Notes: generated by a model not told the origin, from the letters alone. DNA of 12,672 nt from Clostridia bacterium (GCA_017452215.1 JAFTMU010000115.1:1-12672), one strand, 5' to 3'; counted from the first letter of the stretch, positions 4,865-12,586 are shown. A program made the numbers and translations.

Positions 4865-6019
4865 ATGCAGATCACAAACGATATCAAATACATCGGTGTC
4901 AATGACCACGACATTGCGCTTTTTGAGGGACAGTATCAGGTGCCCAACGGCATGGCGTACAATTCCTACGTGATCATAGATGAAAAGATCGCCGTCATGG
5001 ATAGCGTGGACGCCTCCTTTGGCGAGGAATGGCTTTCCAACCTCAAAGCGGCGTTGGGCGAGCGTATTCCCGATTATTTAGTGGTGCAGCACATGGAGCC
5101 GGACCATTCCTCCAACATTGATTTGTTCATGAAAGCCTACCCCAACGCCGTGGTGGTTTCCTCGGACAGATCCTTTACGATGATGAAGCAGTTCTACGGA
5201 AACGACTATTCGGAGCGCCGCATTGCGGTAGGGGAGGGCTCGACGCTTTCTCTTGGCAAGCACACGCTGCACTTTTTGACGGCTCCCATGGTGCACTGGC
5301 CCGAGGTCATCGTTACGTATGATGACTGTGACAAGGTCCTTTTCTCGGCAGACGCCTTCGGTAAATTCGGGGCTCTTGACGCAGAGGAGGATTGGGCGTG
5401 TGAGGCTCGCAGATATTATTTTGGCATCGTTGGCAAATACGGCATGCAGGTGCAAAAGCTGTTGGATAAGGCGGAGAGCCTGGATATTGCCGTGATCTGT
5501 CCTCTCCACGGTCCGGTGCTTTGCGAGAATCTTGGATACTATTTGGATCTGTACCGCACCTGGTCCTCTTACGAAGTGGAGAGCGAGGGGGTTGCCATTG
5601 CCTTTTCCTCGGTCTACGGAAACACCGAAAAGGCAGTGGTCGAGCTGGTCAAGGAGCTGAAAGCACAGGGCTGTCCCAAGGTGGCGGTGAGCGATCTTAC
5701 CACCGACGATATGGCAGAGGCAGTGGAGGACGCCTTCCGCTACGGCAAGCTGGTGCTGGCGACCACCACCTATAACGGAGACATCTTCCCCTGCATGCAA
5801 GCCTTTGTGCACGCTTTGTGCGAGCGCAATTATCAAAAGCGTCAGATAGGATTGATCGAAAACGGCAGCTGGGCGCCTGTGGCGGCAAAGACCATGAAAA
5901 AGATGTTGGAGGGCTGCAAGGATATCACGTTCTGTGATTCCGTGGTGACACTGCGCTCCTCGATGAAGGAGGACAACAAGGCACAGATCCAAGCCCTTGC
6001 CAAGGAACTCTGCCAATAA
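4865..6019 (+). CDS. fprA: FprA-type flavodiiron protein (oxygen/nitric oxide reductase)
   Basis: A 384-residue class A flavodiiron protein. The metallo-beta-lactamase-like domain (1-245) carries the diiron ligands: H76-x-E78-x-D80-H81 in QHMEPDHSS, H144 in MVHWPE, D163 in FSADAFG, and H215 in CPLHGP. The flavodoxin domain (245-384) has the FMN phosphate loop SSVYGNTEKA (248-257), TTTYNGDIFP (300-309) and ENGSWAP (332-338). The enzyme reduces O2 to water and/or NO to N2O in the cytoplasm of anaerobes, using electrons from rubredoxin. It has no fused rubredoxin domain, but a separate rubredoxin ends the same apparent operon. AAGGAG at 4850-4855, 9 bases upstream, sets the start. Which of O2 or NO is the main substrate cannot be told from the sequence. 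Confidence 0.95.
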   Translation: MQITNDIKYIGVNDHDIALFEGQYQVPNGMAYNSYVIIDEKIAVMDSVDASFGEEWLSNLKAALGERIPDYLVVQHMEPDHSSNIDLFMKAYPNAVVVSSDRSFTMMKQFYGNDYSERRIAVGEGSTLSLGKHTLHFLTAPMVHWPEVIVTYDDCDKVLFSADAFGKFGALDAEEDWACEARRYYFGIVGKYGMQVQKLLDKAESLDIAVICPLHGPVLCENLGYYLDLYRTWSSYEVESEGVAIAFSSVYGNTEKAVVELVKELKAQGCPKVAVSDLTTDDMAEAVEDAFRYGKLVLATTTYNGDIFPCMQAFVHALCERNYQKRQIGLIENGSWAPVAAKTMKKMLEGCKDITFCDSVVTLRSSMKEDNKAQIQALAKELCQ

Positions 6020-6034
6020 TATCGGAGGAACACT

Positions 6035-6793
6035 ATGCAAGTCGTGCTTTTTACGGCGCTCGGAGTTGGAGGCGCTACCGTCATCGGTGCGCTTCTCGGC
6101 TTTTTGATCAAAAAGCCCTCCCATCGCTTTAACGATATCATTCTTTCCTTTGCCGCAGGCGTGATGCTGGCGGCGGCAGTGGTAGGCTTGATCCTGCCAT
6201 CCATCGAATCGGGAGGACAATTTGCCGTTCCGATGACGGTGGCAGGGATCTTTTGCGGCGCCCTTTGTCTCAATCTGATCGACAAGCTGGTTCCTCACCT
6301 GCATAAAATGACGGGGCTGGACCGGGAGGCGCATCCGGAGCAGACCGAGCGGCTGAATAAGGTGCTCCTGTTTATCATAGCCATTGCCATTCACAATCTT
6401 CCCGAGGGGATCGCCGCCGGTGTCAGTGCCGGCTCGGGAAACGATCTGCAAGCATTGAGTGTGGCAGGCGGTATCGCCTTGCAGAACATTCCCGAGGGCA
6501 TGGTGATCATTGCTCCCATGCTGGCGGCAGGCATGAAGCGTGGCAGGACCTTTGTGGTCGCCATGTGCACGGGAGTCGTTGAGGTCATTGGAACGCTTTT
6601 GGGCTATTTTGCAGTGAGCATTTCCTCGGCAGTGCTGCCCTTTGCCTTGGCGTTTGCGGGAGGAACGATGCTTTACGTCATCAGCGACGAGATGATCCCC
6701 GAGACCCATGCTCACGGCAACGAGCGGGGGGCAACCTATTCCTTGCTATGCGGCTTTGCCCTGATGCTGGTCTTTGATTTTTTGTTGGCATAA
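6035..6793 (+). CDS. ZIP family divalent metal transporter (ZupT/GufA-like)
   Basis: A 252-residue integral membrane protein with about eight hydrophobic segments. The paired signature motifs of bacterial ZIP proteins are present: HNLPEG (120-125) in helix 4 and QNIPEG (150-155) in helix 5, whose His and Glu residues line the binuclear metal site. DEMIPETHAHG (218-228) is the usual acidic and His-rich stretch near the end. ZIP proteins bring Zn2+, Fe2+ or Mn2+ into the cytoplasm. The start has GGAGG at about 6023-6027, and the ATG is 15 bp after the fprA stop, so co-transcription is likely. Position between two iron proteins suggests iron supply, but the substrate is inferred. Confidence 0.9.
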   Translation: MQVVLFTALGVGGATVIGALLGFLIKKPSHRFNDIILSFAAGVMLAAAVVGLILPSIESGGQFAVPMTVAGIFCGALCLNLIDKLVPHLHKMTGLDREAHPEQTERLNKVLLFIIAIAIHNLPEGIAAGVSAGSGNDLQALSVAGGIALQNIPEGMVIIAPMLAAGMKRGRTFVVAMCTGVVEVIGTLLGYFAVSISSAVLPFALAFAGGTMLYVISDEMIPETHAHGNERGATYSLLCGFALMLVFDFLLA

Positions 6794-6849
6794 AATAGGC
6801 GCCTTTGCGGTATCATATATTAAAGCAAATTGGAAAGGAGAAGAAACAA

Positions 6850-7005
6850 ATGAAGTACGTATGTGACGTATGCGGATACGAATATGACGAGGCTGTGGGA
6901 GATCCCGATCACGGCATTGCTCCCGGTACTCGTTGGGAGGAGCTTCCCGAGGACTTTGCCTGCCCCCTGTGCGGCGTTGGCAAGGAGCAGTTCTCCAAGG
7001 TGTAA
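6850..7005 (+). CDS. Rubredoxin
   Basis: A 51-residue protein with the two rubredoxin knuckles, CDVCGYEYD (5-13) and [11 protein letters not shown] (38-48); C5, C8, C38 and C41 bind a single iron. [20 protein letters not shown] (17-36) is the classic linking segment. It is a small cytoplasmic one-electron carrier and the usual direct donor to flavodiiron proteins, which fits the fprA gene two positions upstream. The frame is open upstream to 6805, but the ATG at 6850 has GGAAAGGAG at 6830-6838 and gives the standard rubredoxin start [10 protein letters not shown]. It lies 56 bp after the ZIP gene; no good promoter was found in that gap. A terminator follows directly. Confidence 0.97.
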   Translation: MKYVCDVCGYEYDEAVGDPDHGIAPGTRWEELPEDFACPLCGVGKEQFSKV

Positions 7006-7014
7006 GAAAAAAGA

Positions 7015-7060
7015 GGGTGTCACAAATGCGGTTTCGCATTTGAGACGCCCTTTTGTTTTA
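7015..7060 (+). terminator. Intrinsic terminator of the fprA-ZIP-rubredoxin operon
   Basis: GGGTGTCACAAATGCG (7015-7030) pairs with CGCATTTGAGACGCCC (7035-7050) around GTTT, with one G-T pair and one mismatch. TTTTGTTTTA follows (7051-7060). It starts 9 bases after the rubredoxin stop. The stem belongs to the same family as those at 9048 and 12338. Confidence 0.92.
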
Positions 7061-7126
7061 AATATCAAGAGGGGATCCGAGAATTGGAAGGCATGAGCGG
7101 AGTGACGCATTGTTTCGTCAAGACGG

Positions 7127-7155
7127 TTGCAACGGAAAGAATTTTATGGTATAAT
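7127..7155 (+). promoter_or_regulatory. Promoter of the AttH-like gene pair
   Basis: TTGCAA (7127-7132), 17-base spacer, TATAAT (7150-7155) with TGG (7147-7149) as an extended -10. The predicted start near 7162 gives a leader of about 57 bases to the ATG at 7219. The stretch 7061-7126 shows no other feature. Confidence 0.75.
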
Positions 7156-7218
7156 AAATAGCAAGAGCAACGGAACGTGCATCTGTTCCAAAAAATGATT
7201 GCAAAGAGGATCAATGAA

Positions 7219-8376
7219 ATGAAAAGAATTCAAAAATCCATACACCCAGATGACGATCTCCATTACAAGAAAATGGGGCTTGACCGCAAAACGGTAGAGC
7301 TTTGGGAGGACGGCGCACGAGTCGAGGGCAAGCGAGGAGAGTACGAGTGGTGGTATTACGACTCTCATTATCCTGACGGAACGATTCTGGTCATGTTCTT
7401 TTTTTCAAAAATGCCCATCAGCGTAGACGGTCCCATTAAACCGATTGCCTCGATGGAGCTGACGCTCCCCGACGGCAGAAAGCTTTCCGAGGAGGTGTAT
7501 GCCACAATAGAGGAGAGCCATTATGCAAAGGACAAATGCGACGTCAAGATCGGGGACTGTTGGTGTCGGGGTGATCTGAAGCATTACGACGTTGTATTCC
7601 GGGGTAAGACCATGAGCGCACGTCTTACCCTGGACGGAACCATTAGAGCATGGCGCTCCCAGACGGGAAGCATCTTCTTCGGTGACAACGAGGAGCACTA
7701 TTTCGCTTGGCTTCCTGCCATTCCCGAGGGCAAGGCGGTGGCAGACGTCACGTATGACGGAGGCAAGGAGCTACACTTGGAGGGATCGGGCTATCACGAC
7801 CATAATTGGGGCAACCTCTCTATGCTCAAGCTGATGCATCATTGGTATTGGGGCAGAGCCAAGGTGGGAGAGTATAAGGTGATCTCCTCCTGGATCACCG
7901 CAGAAAAGAAATACGGCTATCAGGATCACGACGTCTTTATGATCGCCAAGGGCGGTGAGATCCTTGGGGACAACTCCAATCATACGTTGAGGTTTCTTCC
8001 CGAGGAGCGGTATATGGATGCGTATACAGGCAAGCCCGTATACAACAAGGTGATCTATGAATATACCACCGAGGCGGGGGAGGAATATCGAATTACTTAT
8101 GACCGTAGCGGTGATATCAATAAAACCAGATTCGTTGACGTGCTTCCCGCACCCTTGGGACTTCTTGCAAAAATGATTGGGTTCGACGGCGGATATTTGC
8201 GTTTTGAGGGCACGGCAACCGTTGAAAAAACGGAAAATGGAAAAACCGTTGAAAGAGTCAGCGATCCTGCCGTGTGGGAGCTGATGTATTTCGGAAAATC
8301 CTGCGCTGATGAAAAATACAGGGCAGAGCAACAGGATAAATCAGCGAGGGGACGAAAAGAAAATGACAGAGCTTGA
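7219..8376 (+). CDS. AttH/CrtC-like lipocalin-fold protein of unknown function
   Basis: A 385-residue protein with the pattern of the AttH/CrtC (carotenoid 1,2-hydratase-like) double-lipocalin family: EWWYYDSHYPDG (43-54) opens the first barrel, GSGYHDHNWGN (189-199) and HWYWGRAK (208-215) lie in the second, where the Tyr/His/Asp cluster is typical. The family includes hydratases and Diels-Alderase-like enzymes acting on lipids or polyketides; the substrate here is unknown and no carotenoid genes are nearby. There is no signal peptide, so it is probably cytoplasmic. In-frame starts exist at GTG 7177 and ATG 7195, but AAGAGG at 7204-7209 favours ATG 7219. It overlaps the next gene by 14 bp, implying translational coupling. 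Confidence 0.75.
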   Translation: MKRIQKSIHPDDDLHYKKMGLDRKTVELWEDGARVEGKRGEYEWWYYDSHYPDGTILVMFFFSKMPISVDGPIKPIASMELTLPDGRKLSEEVYATIEESHYAKDKCDVKIGDCWCRGDLKHYDVVFRGKTMSARLTLDGTIRAWRSQTGSIFFGDNEEHYFAWLPAIPEGKAVADVTYDGGKELHLEGSGYHDHNWGNLSMLKLMHHWYWGRAKVGEYKVISSWITAEKKYGYQDHDVFMIAKGGEILGDNSNHTLRFLPEERYMDAYTGKPVYNKVIYEYTTEAGEEYRITYDRSGDINKTRFVDVLPAPLGLLAKMIGFDGGYLRFEGTATVEKTENGKTVERVSDPAVWELMYFGKSCADEKYRAEQQDKSARGRKENDRA

Positions 8377-9007
8377 AAAAATTGCATACGCAAAATCTTT
8401 TATTGATAAATTAGCCGACGGCATCAATCCTTTGGACGGTACGCCCATCCCCGAGGATGACATAGCAAACAACGTTCGCCTGTCCCGATGCTTTTTCTAC
8501 GTGTCAGGCATCTTGCGGCAAGCGATGGAATTTGAGCGCAAAAGGGAGCTGAAGGAGCAGAAAAATACGATCCTGCGGTTTTCGGTTACCCATGAGCAGC
8601 TTCAGCACTTTGAATACTCTCCCACTCCGATTTCAGTAACGGACATCGTGCAGAGGATCAATTGTCTCGTTGAGGACGTGGTAGAGAGGAAGATGGAACG
8701 GCTTTCCTATAGACAAATCAACCAATGGCTGTTAGATATCGGCATGATGGAATGGAGAGAATGGGAAAACGGAAAAAGTAAACGCTTTCCCACGCCAGAG
8801 GGGGAAGCGATCGGTTTTGTGTCCTTGATTTGGGAAAAATACGGCAGGAGAGCTCCGACGATTTATTTTTCGGAGGAAGCGCAAAGATTTATTATTGATA
8901 ACATGGATGCCGTGATGGCGACCAAGGTCGAAAAAGGAAAAAAGTCATATCGCTCCAATGGGGATGCGGAGGACACCGAGGATTCGACTTCTCAATTTGA
9001 CGGTTGA
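8363..9007 (+). CDS. Conserved hypothetical protein with a possible winged-helix segment
   Basis: A 214-residue protein. The opening part, AKSFIDKLADGINPLDGTPI (10-29) then PEDDIANNVRLSRCFFYVSG (30-49), is a pattern I associate with uncharacterised clostridial proteins. The middle, ISVTDIVQRIN (90-100) and LSYRQINQWLLDIGMMEW (114-131) followed by KRFPTPEGEAIG (140-151), resembles a winged helix such as those in phage antirepressor C-termini; this is inference. SEEAQRFIIDNMDAV (170-184) follows, then a charged tail. No membrane segment is present. The frame is open from 8309, but MTELEKIA at 8363 has GAGGGG 11 bases upstream and gives a compact start. It overlaps the AttH-like gene by 14 bp. 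No function is assigned. Confidence 0.75.
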   Translation: MTELEKIAYAKSFIDKLADGINPLDGTPIPEDDIANNVRLSRCFFYVSGILRQAMEFERKRELKEQKNTILRFSVTHEQLQHFEYSPTPISVTDIVQRINCLVEDVVERKMERLSYRQINQWLLDIGMMEWREWENGKSKRFPTPEGEAIGFVSLIWEKYGRRAPTIYFSEEAQRFIIDNMDAVMATKVEKGKKSYRSNGDAEDTEDSTSQFDG

Positions 9008-9039
9008 GAACGGGACGATCGAGATCTCTATCTGTTATG

Positions 9040-9080
9040 TAAAAGCAGGGCTGTCTCAAATTGCAAATTTGAGACAGCCC
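9040..9080 (-). terminator. Shared terminator hairpin between convergent genes
   Basis: GGGCTGTCTCAAATT (9048-9062) pairs perfectly over 15 bp with AATTTGAGACAGCCC (9066-9080). On the minus strand the stem is followed by TGCTTTTA, giving a modest T-run for the DUF6512 gene. On the plus strand there is no T-run, so it may only weakly end the 8363-9007 transcript. Confidence 0.8.
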
Positions 9081-9087
9081 CCTGAAA

Positions 9088-9612
9088 TTATATTCCATAG
9101 GTCCCCGTCAGCGGATCCTTGAAAATGTCAATCTCGGGAGTTGCGAATGTGAAAATGACAAACAAAAGGGCGATCACGCACAGGGCGGCGAGGGATAAAC
9201 GGGAAGAATGGCAGGCGGCGGGTTCTTTTTGGAAGAGCTTTGCTTCATAAATGTACACGATTGCGGCGGAAACAAAGAAAATTGCAATGTTGATCCAATC
9301 GGGCGAGGTGCCGATCACGCCGTTATAAGTATAAAAAATGACGGGGATGAGCGCAAGACCGAGCAGTGTTCCCCTCAGCTTGACGTACCAGAAATCCCAG
9401 CGGTCACGGAAGAAAAAGCTCTGCACGATAGCAAAGAGGAACATCGGCCAAAAGAGCAGCTTCATGTGCTCCCACGTGGATTCATTCACCCCGGAAAAGG
9501 GAGCGACGAGGGGAGATCCTCCCGTCCAATCGTATAAAAAATGTAATATCGTGCCCCCAAAGGACGTTATGGCAAAGCCCCAGAGCTGCCATAAATCAAT
9601 CGATCGTTTCAT
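9088..9612 (-). CDS. DUF6512-type integral membrane protein
   Basis: A 174-residue membrane protein with five predicted helices at about 7-27, 50-69, 80-98, 105-123 and 139-157. The motif LHFLYDW (23-29) followed by VNESTWEHMKLLF (42-54) is typical of the family I know as DUF6512; its conserved Glu and His lie at the entry to helix 2. The function of the family is not known. The start has AGGTG about 5 bases upstream on the minus strand. It is convergent with the 8363-9007 gene and divergent from the fused transferase-kinase gene, so it is probably a single-gene unit. Its promoter is not clear: a TATATT lies near 9639-9644 but no good -35 was seen. Confidence 0.8.
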   Translation of the reverse strand: MKRSIDLWQLWGFAITSFGGTILHFLYDWTGGSPLVAPFSGVNESTWEHMKLLFWPMFLFAIVQSFFFRDRWDFWYVKLRGTLLGLALIPVIFYTYNGVIGTSPDWINIAIFFVSAAIVYIYEAKLFQKEPAACHSSRLSLAALCVIALLFVIFTFATPEIDIFKDPLTGTYGI

Positions 9613-9696
9613 GGTTCACCTGCAAAATACTTGATAGGACAATATATGCAAGCGAGAAATTCAGTATGCAGGAAGGCGTCTGTTTTTAAATTTCTA

Positions 9697-9725
9697 TTGA
9701 AAACCACTGTCGTATGTGATATAAT
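9697..9725 (+). promoter_or_regulatory. Promoter of the fused nucleotidyltransferase-kinase gene
   Basis: TTGAAA (9697-9702), 17-base spacer, TATAAT (9720-9725), directly preceded by TGA (9717-9719) as an extended -10. The predicted start is near 9732, about 42 bases before the ATG. Confidence 0.75.
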
Positions 9726-9773
9726 GTATATTAGGAAAAGGCTCATTATTGCTTTTGGAGGTTTTAATTAACT

Positions 9774-12161
9774 ATGAATGCTGCGGCTGTAATCCTCTGT
9801 GCCGGAAAAGGCACAAGAATGAACGACAATTCAAAAAACAAGGTTTGTTTTGATTGCGCAGGTACGCCGACCATCAAAAGAATTATCTCTAATATGAAGG
9901 ATGCCGGGATCAAAAGCTTTGTGATCGTTATCGGTCACCAGGCTTACAGCGTTATGGATTGCTTGGATGGAGAAGAGGGCATCGTATATGCTTACCAAAA
10001 AGAGCAGCGAGGCACAGGACACGCTGCCATGTGCGGCTTGAAGGCTTTAAAGGCTTTGGGATATTCCGGTCCTGCGATCATCTCTATGGGAGATAAAATC
10101 ATTTCCGCAGGTGTAATTAAAAGTCTTTTGGAAAAATCGCACGAGGCGAAGGGCGTTTTCGGCGTTCAACCGTTGATGGATAATTTTAACGGCGGACGAG
10201 TTATAACCAGGGGTGAGAAACCGTTTGGCATCGTGGAATTTGCAGATGCAGCGCTTATGGCTCTGGCGGACGTTGATAGCAGCGATTATATGAAAAAGCT
10301 GAAAGAAATAGGGCTTAATCCCAAAAAGGCTGCTAAGGTCTACAGTAAAGCCATGGAAAAAAAGCCGCAGGGGGCGTTGTTTTTGTGCGGGGAGACTTTT
10401 TCGGCAAACGAGATCCTTTACGCTAAGTATGCCAATGCGGGATTATATTGCTTTGACGTTGACAAGGCTGTCGAGGTTATAGGAGGTCTTGGTTCCAATA
10501 ATGCACAGGGCGAGATCTATCTGACCGATGCTCTTGAATGCCTTGCGTCTACGGATGATGCTGTGATTTATGAGATCGCAGATTCAAACGATATGCTTAC
10601 GTATAGCACAAAAACCGAGCTGCGGAAAATCAGCAGATTCTTTTTACGGAACGCTTCCGAATTTATAGGCGATATCGAAAACGGAAAGCTCGATGACTCG
10701 TTTGCCTTGTTGTATAGAGATGATGCAGCTGCGCAAAAAGAAAGATACATTGGACTGCTCAACAGGTTTATAGAAAGGCACGGTGATAAAAAGGTCATTA
10801 TCACTCGCTCTCCCGGACGTGTCAATCTTATGGGGCGTCATATTGACCACAGAGGCGGCGGAATCAACGTTATTGCCACGGATAAGGATACCGTTTTTGT
10901 TTTTGCCCCAAGAGATGATGGTGACGTTATAACGATTTCCAACAGCGACGAGTCGTACAGTGAAAATGAATTTACCGTAAAACAGCTTATGGGGGAGAAA
11001 AAGTACGGTAAGTGGCTTGATTATCTTGCTGATGAAGTAGTTATGAAAAATCTCTCCGAAAGTGCGGGCGATTGGTCCAACTACGTAAAGGCTGCAATCG
11101 CAAGAGCGCAGTTTGAAAGCGATGAGTTGCTTTGTGGTATGGACATGGTTGTTGACGGAACGATTCCGGTGGCGGCAGGACTTTCCTCATCGTCAAGCAT
11201 TGTTGTGGGTGTTATGGAAGCTGTTGTTGCGCTTAACTGCCTGAATATCACGGACAAGGAATTTATAGAGATGTGTGGGGAAGGTGAGTGGTTTGTCGGT
11301 TCTCGGGGAGGAGCGGGCGACCATGCCGCCATGAAATGCGGAAAGCGGGATGCCATTGTGCATCTTTCATTCAAGCCCTTCGCAGTCGGTGATAGCGCAA
11401 GCTTTTCGGACAAATATGCGATCATCGTAGCAAACAGTATGATAAAAGCAAAGAAATCCGAAGGAAGCAAGAACAAGTTTAATGCAAAGGTTGCATCATA
11501 TGAGTTTGCCTTTATGCTTTTGAAACGGGCGAACCCAAAATATCGCCTTGAAGAATTCAGAGATCTTTCTAAAATTCGTCCCTACTCTGAAATTTATAAA
11601 ATGCTGAAGGCGCTTCCCGAAAAGATCACAAGGGAAGAAATCAAAAAACAACTTCCCGAATATATGGAAAGTATTGAAGTTATATTCAGAAATCATGCGG
11701 ATCCCGGTGTTTATCATTTAAGAGACGTTGCGCTTTACGGTATATCCGAGTGCGTCAGATCCGACAGATGTATGGAGATCCTGAATGACGGTAACTATGC
11801 GCTTCTCGGTGAAATGATGAAGATCAGTCACAACGGTGATAGATGCGGTTCGGTTTCCATTTCTGATGAAAAGCTCGAGAAATTAGCGCTTGAAAATGCT
11901 GATATCGCATTTCAATACGGCGCCTACGATTGCTCCACACCGGAAATAGATTATATGTGCGATATGCTTAATGCAGAAGACGGCGTTCTTGGCAGTGAGT
12001 TGGTAGGTGCAGGACTTGGCGGATGTGTTATTGCACTTGTCGAAAAGGAAAAAGCGGATAGGGTCATTGAGAGTCTGAACGTAAAATATTACGACAAATA
12101 CAATTTCTCTCACGCTGCTCAGATTTACACTCCGGCACCCGGCTCCTCTGTGCTGTTTTGA
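9774..12161 (+). CDS. Fused sugar-1-phosphate nucleotidyltransferase and galactokinase-like GHMP kinase
   Basis: A 795-residue two-domain enzyme. The N-terminal part (1-285) is a GlmU-like nucleotidyltransferase: LCAGKGTRM (8-16), Lys23, QKEQRGTGHA (75-84), ISMGDK (103-108), NAGLYCFD (221-228) and GEIYLTD (246-252). The C-terminal part (about 305-795) is a galactokinase-type GHMP kinase: SPGRVNLMGRHIDHRGG (346-362), the phosphate loop GLSSSSS (469-475), GAGDHAA (513-519) with D516 in the place of the catalytic Asp, and VGAGLGGCVIAL (744-755). Together they would convert a free sugar to sugar-1-phosphate and then to NDP-sugar, as Fkp does for fucose with different domain families. The usual galactokinase GEHTDY is GRHIDH, so the sugar is probably not galactose. 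GGAGG at 9757-9761 supports the start. The gene is richer in A+T than its neighbours. Confidence 0.85.
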   Translation: MNAAAVILCAGKGTRMNDNSKNKVCFDCAGTPTIKRIISNMKDAGIKSFVIVIGHQAYSVMDCLDGEEGIVYAYQKEQRGTGHAAMCGLKALKALGYSGPAIISMGDKIISAGVIKSLLEKSHEAKGVFGVQPLMDNFNGGRVITRGEKPFGIVEFADAALMALADVDSSDYMKKLKEIGLNPKKAAKVYSKAMEKKPQGALFLCGETFSANEILYAKYANAGLYCFDVDKAVEVIGGLGSNNAQGEIYLTDALECLASTDDAVIYEIADSNDMLTYSTKTELRKISRFFLRNASEFIGDIENGKLDDSFALLYRDDAAAQKERYIGLLNRFIERHGDKKVIITRSPGRVNLMGRHIDHRGGGINVIATDKDTVFVFAPRDDGDVITISNSDESYSENEFTVKQLMGEKKYGKWLDYLADEVVMKNLSESAGDWSNYVKAAIARAQFESDELLCGMDMVVDGTIPVAAGLSSSSSIVVGVMEAVVALNCLNITDKEFIEMCGEGEWFVGSRGGAGDHAAMKCGKRDAIVHLSFKPFAVGDSASFSDKYAIIVANSMIKAKKSEGSKNKFNAKVASYEFAFMLLKRANPKYRLEEFRDLSKIRPYSEIYKMLKALPEKITREEIKKQLPEYMESIEVIFRNHADPGVYHLRDVALYGISECVRSDRCMEILNDGNYALLGEMMKISHNGDRCGSVSISDEKLEKLALENADIAFQYGAYDCSTPEIDYMCDMLNAEDGVLGSELVGAGLGGCVIALVEKEKADRVIESLNVKYYDKYNFSHAAQIYTPAPGSSVLF

Positions 12162-12337
12162 ACAAGCCGTCGGAAACAAGGCTTGAAAACAACTCGAAAA
12201 TCTGCAAGAATTGAGTAGGTAGCCTTTGTTACTTAAGGGAAGAAAATCTCCTTTCGTATACAAAAGCTGTCAGAATACGCTTTTGGCTGTCGTGTGTTTC
12301 TGTAAGTAATTTCAATATGCGGTTAAGTTTTATGAGA

Positions 12338-12379
12338 GGCTGTCACAAATGAGCAAAATCATTTGGGGCAGCCCTTTTT
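12338..12379 (+). terminator. Intrinsic terminator downstream of the fused kinase gene
   Basis: GGCTGTCACAAATGA (12338-12352) pairs with TCATTTGGGGCAGCC (12359-12373) with one G-T pair and one mismatch, followed by CTTTTT. It lies 176 bases after the stop codon. The intervening 12162-12337 holds no gene and only a short CAAGCC/GGCTTG stem just after the stop. Confidence 0.85.
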
Positions 12380-12389
12380 GTATAACGAA

Positions 12390-12412
12390 AACCACCAGCA
12401 GTGCTGGTGGTT
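12390..12412. repeat. Short perfect palindromic hairpin
   Basis: AACCACCAGC (12390-12399) and GCTGGTGGTT (12403-12412) form a perfect 10-bp stem with a 3-base loop. It is followed by the weaker AAAGCT/AGCTTT pair (about 12417-12430). No T-run follows, and it sits between the terminator and the repeat cluster. Confidence 0.6.
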
Positions 12413-12453
12413 CCAAAAAGCTTTAGCTTTGCACCGTGTCCGCCGCAGCGGAA

Positions 12454-12502
12454 GGCTCCCCTGTGTAAGGGGAGCTGTCAGCGAAGCTGACTGAGGGGTT
12501 GT
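12454..12502 (-). repeat. Intergenic hairpin repeat, copy 3 (inverted)
   Basis: GCTCCCCT/AGGGGAGC (12455-12462/12468-12475) and GTCAGC/GCTGAC (12477-12482/12486-12491), ending GAGGGGTTGT. It is the reverse complement of the layout at 4374-4426, with the same 8-bp stem. Confidence 0.8.
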
Positions 12503-12522
12503 ACTCGTGGAAAATCAGGAAA

Positions 12523-12577
12523 AACAATCCCTCCGTCACGGCAAGCCGTGCCACCTCCCTTGACACAAGGGAGGCTA
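12523..12577 (+). repeat. Intergenic hairpin repeat, copy 4 (direct)
   Basis: AACAATCCCTCCGT, then CACGGC/GCCGTG (12537-12542/12545-12550) and CCTCCCTTG/CAAGGGAGG (12554-12562/12566-12574), ending CTA. With copy 3 it forms a head-to-head pair, the opposite arrangement to copies 1 and 2. Confidence 0.8.
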
Positions 12578-12586
12578 AAGGATAGT

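Noticed and set aside
5078..6715. 545-residue minus-strand frame opposite fprA and the ZIP gene
   Set aside because: It is a shadow of two genes with intact catalytic motifs on the plus strand, and no promoter or ribosome site supports it.
7177..7218. Upstream GTG/ATG starts for the AttH-like gene
   Set aside because: They lack a ribosome site, while ATG 7219 has AAGAGG at a good distance and nothing recognisable is encoded before it.
9087..9092. TATAAT on the minus strand at the end of the DUF6512 gene
   Set aside because: No -35 box lies at a proper distance, and it would point directly into a terminator hairpin.
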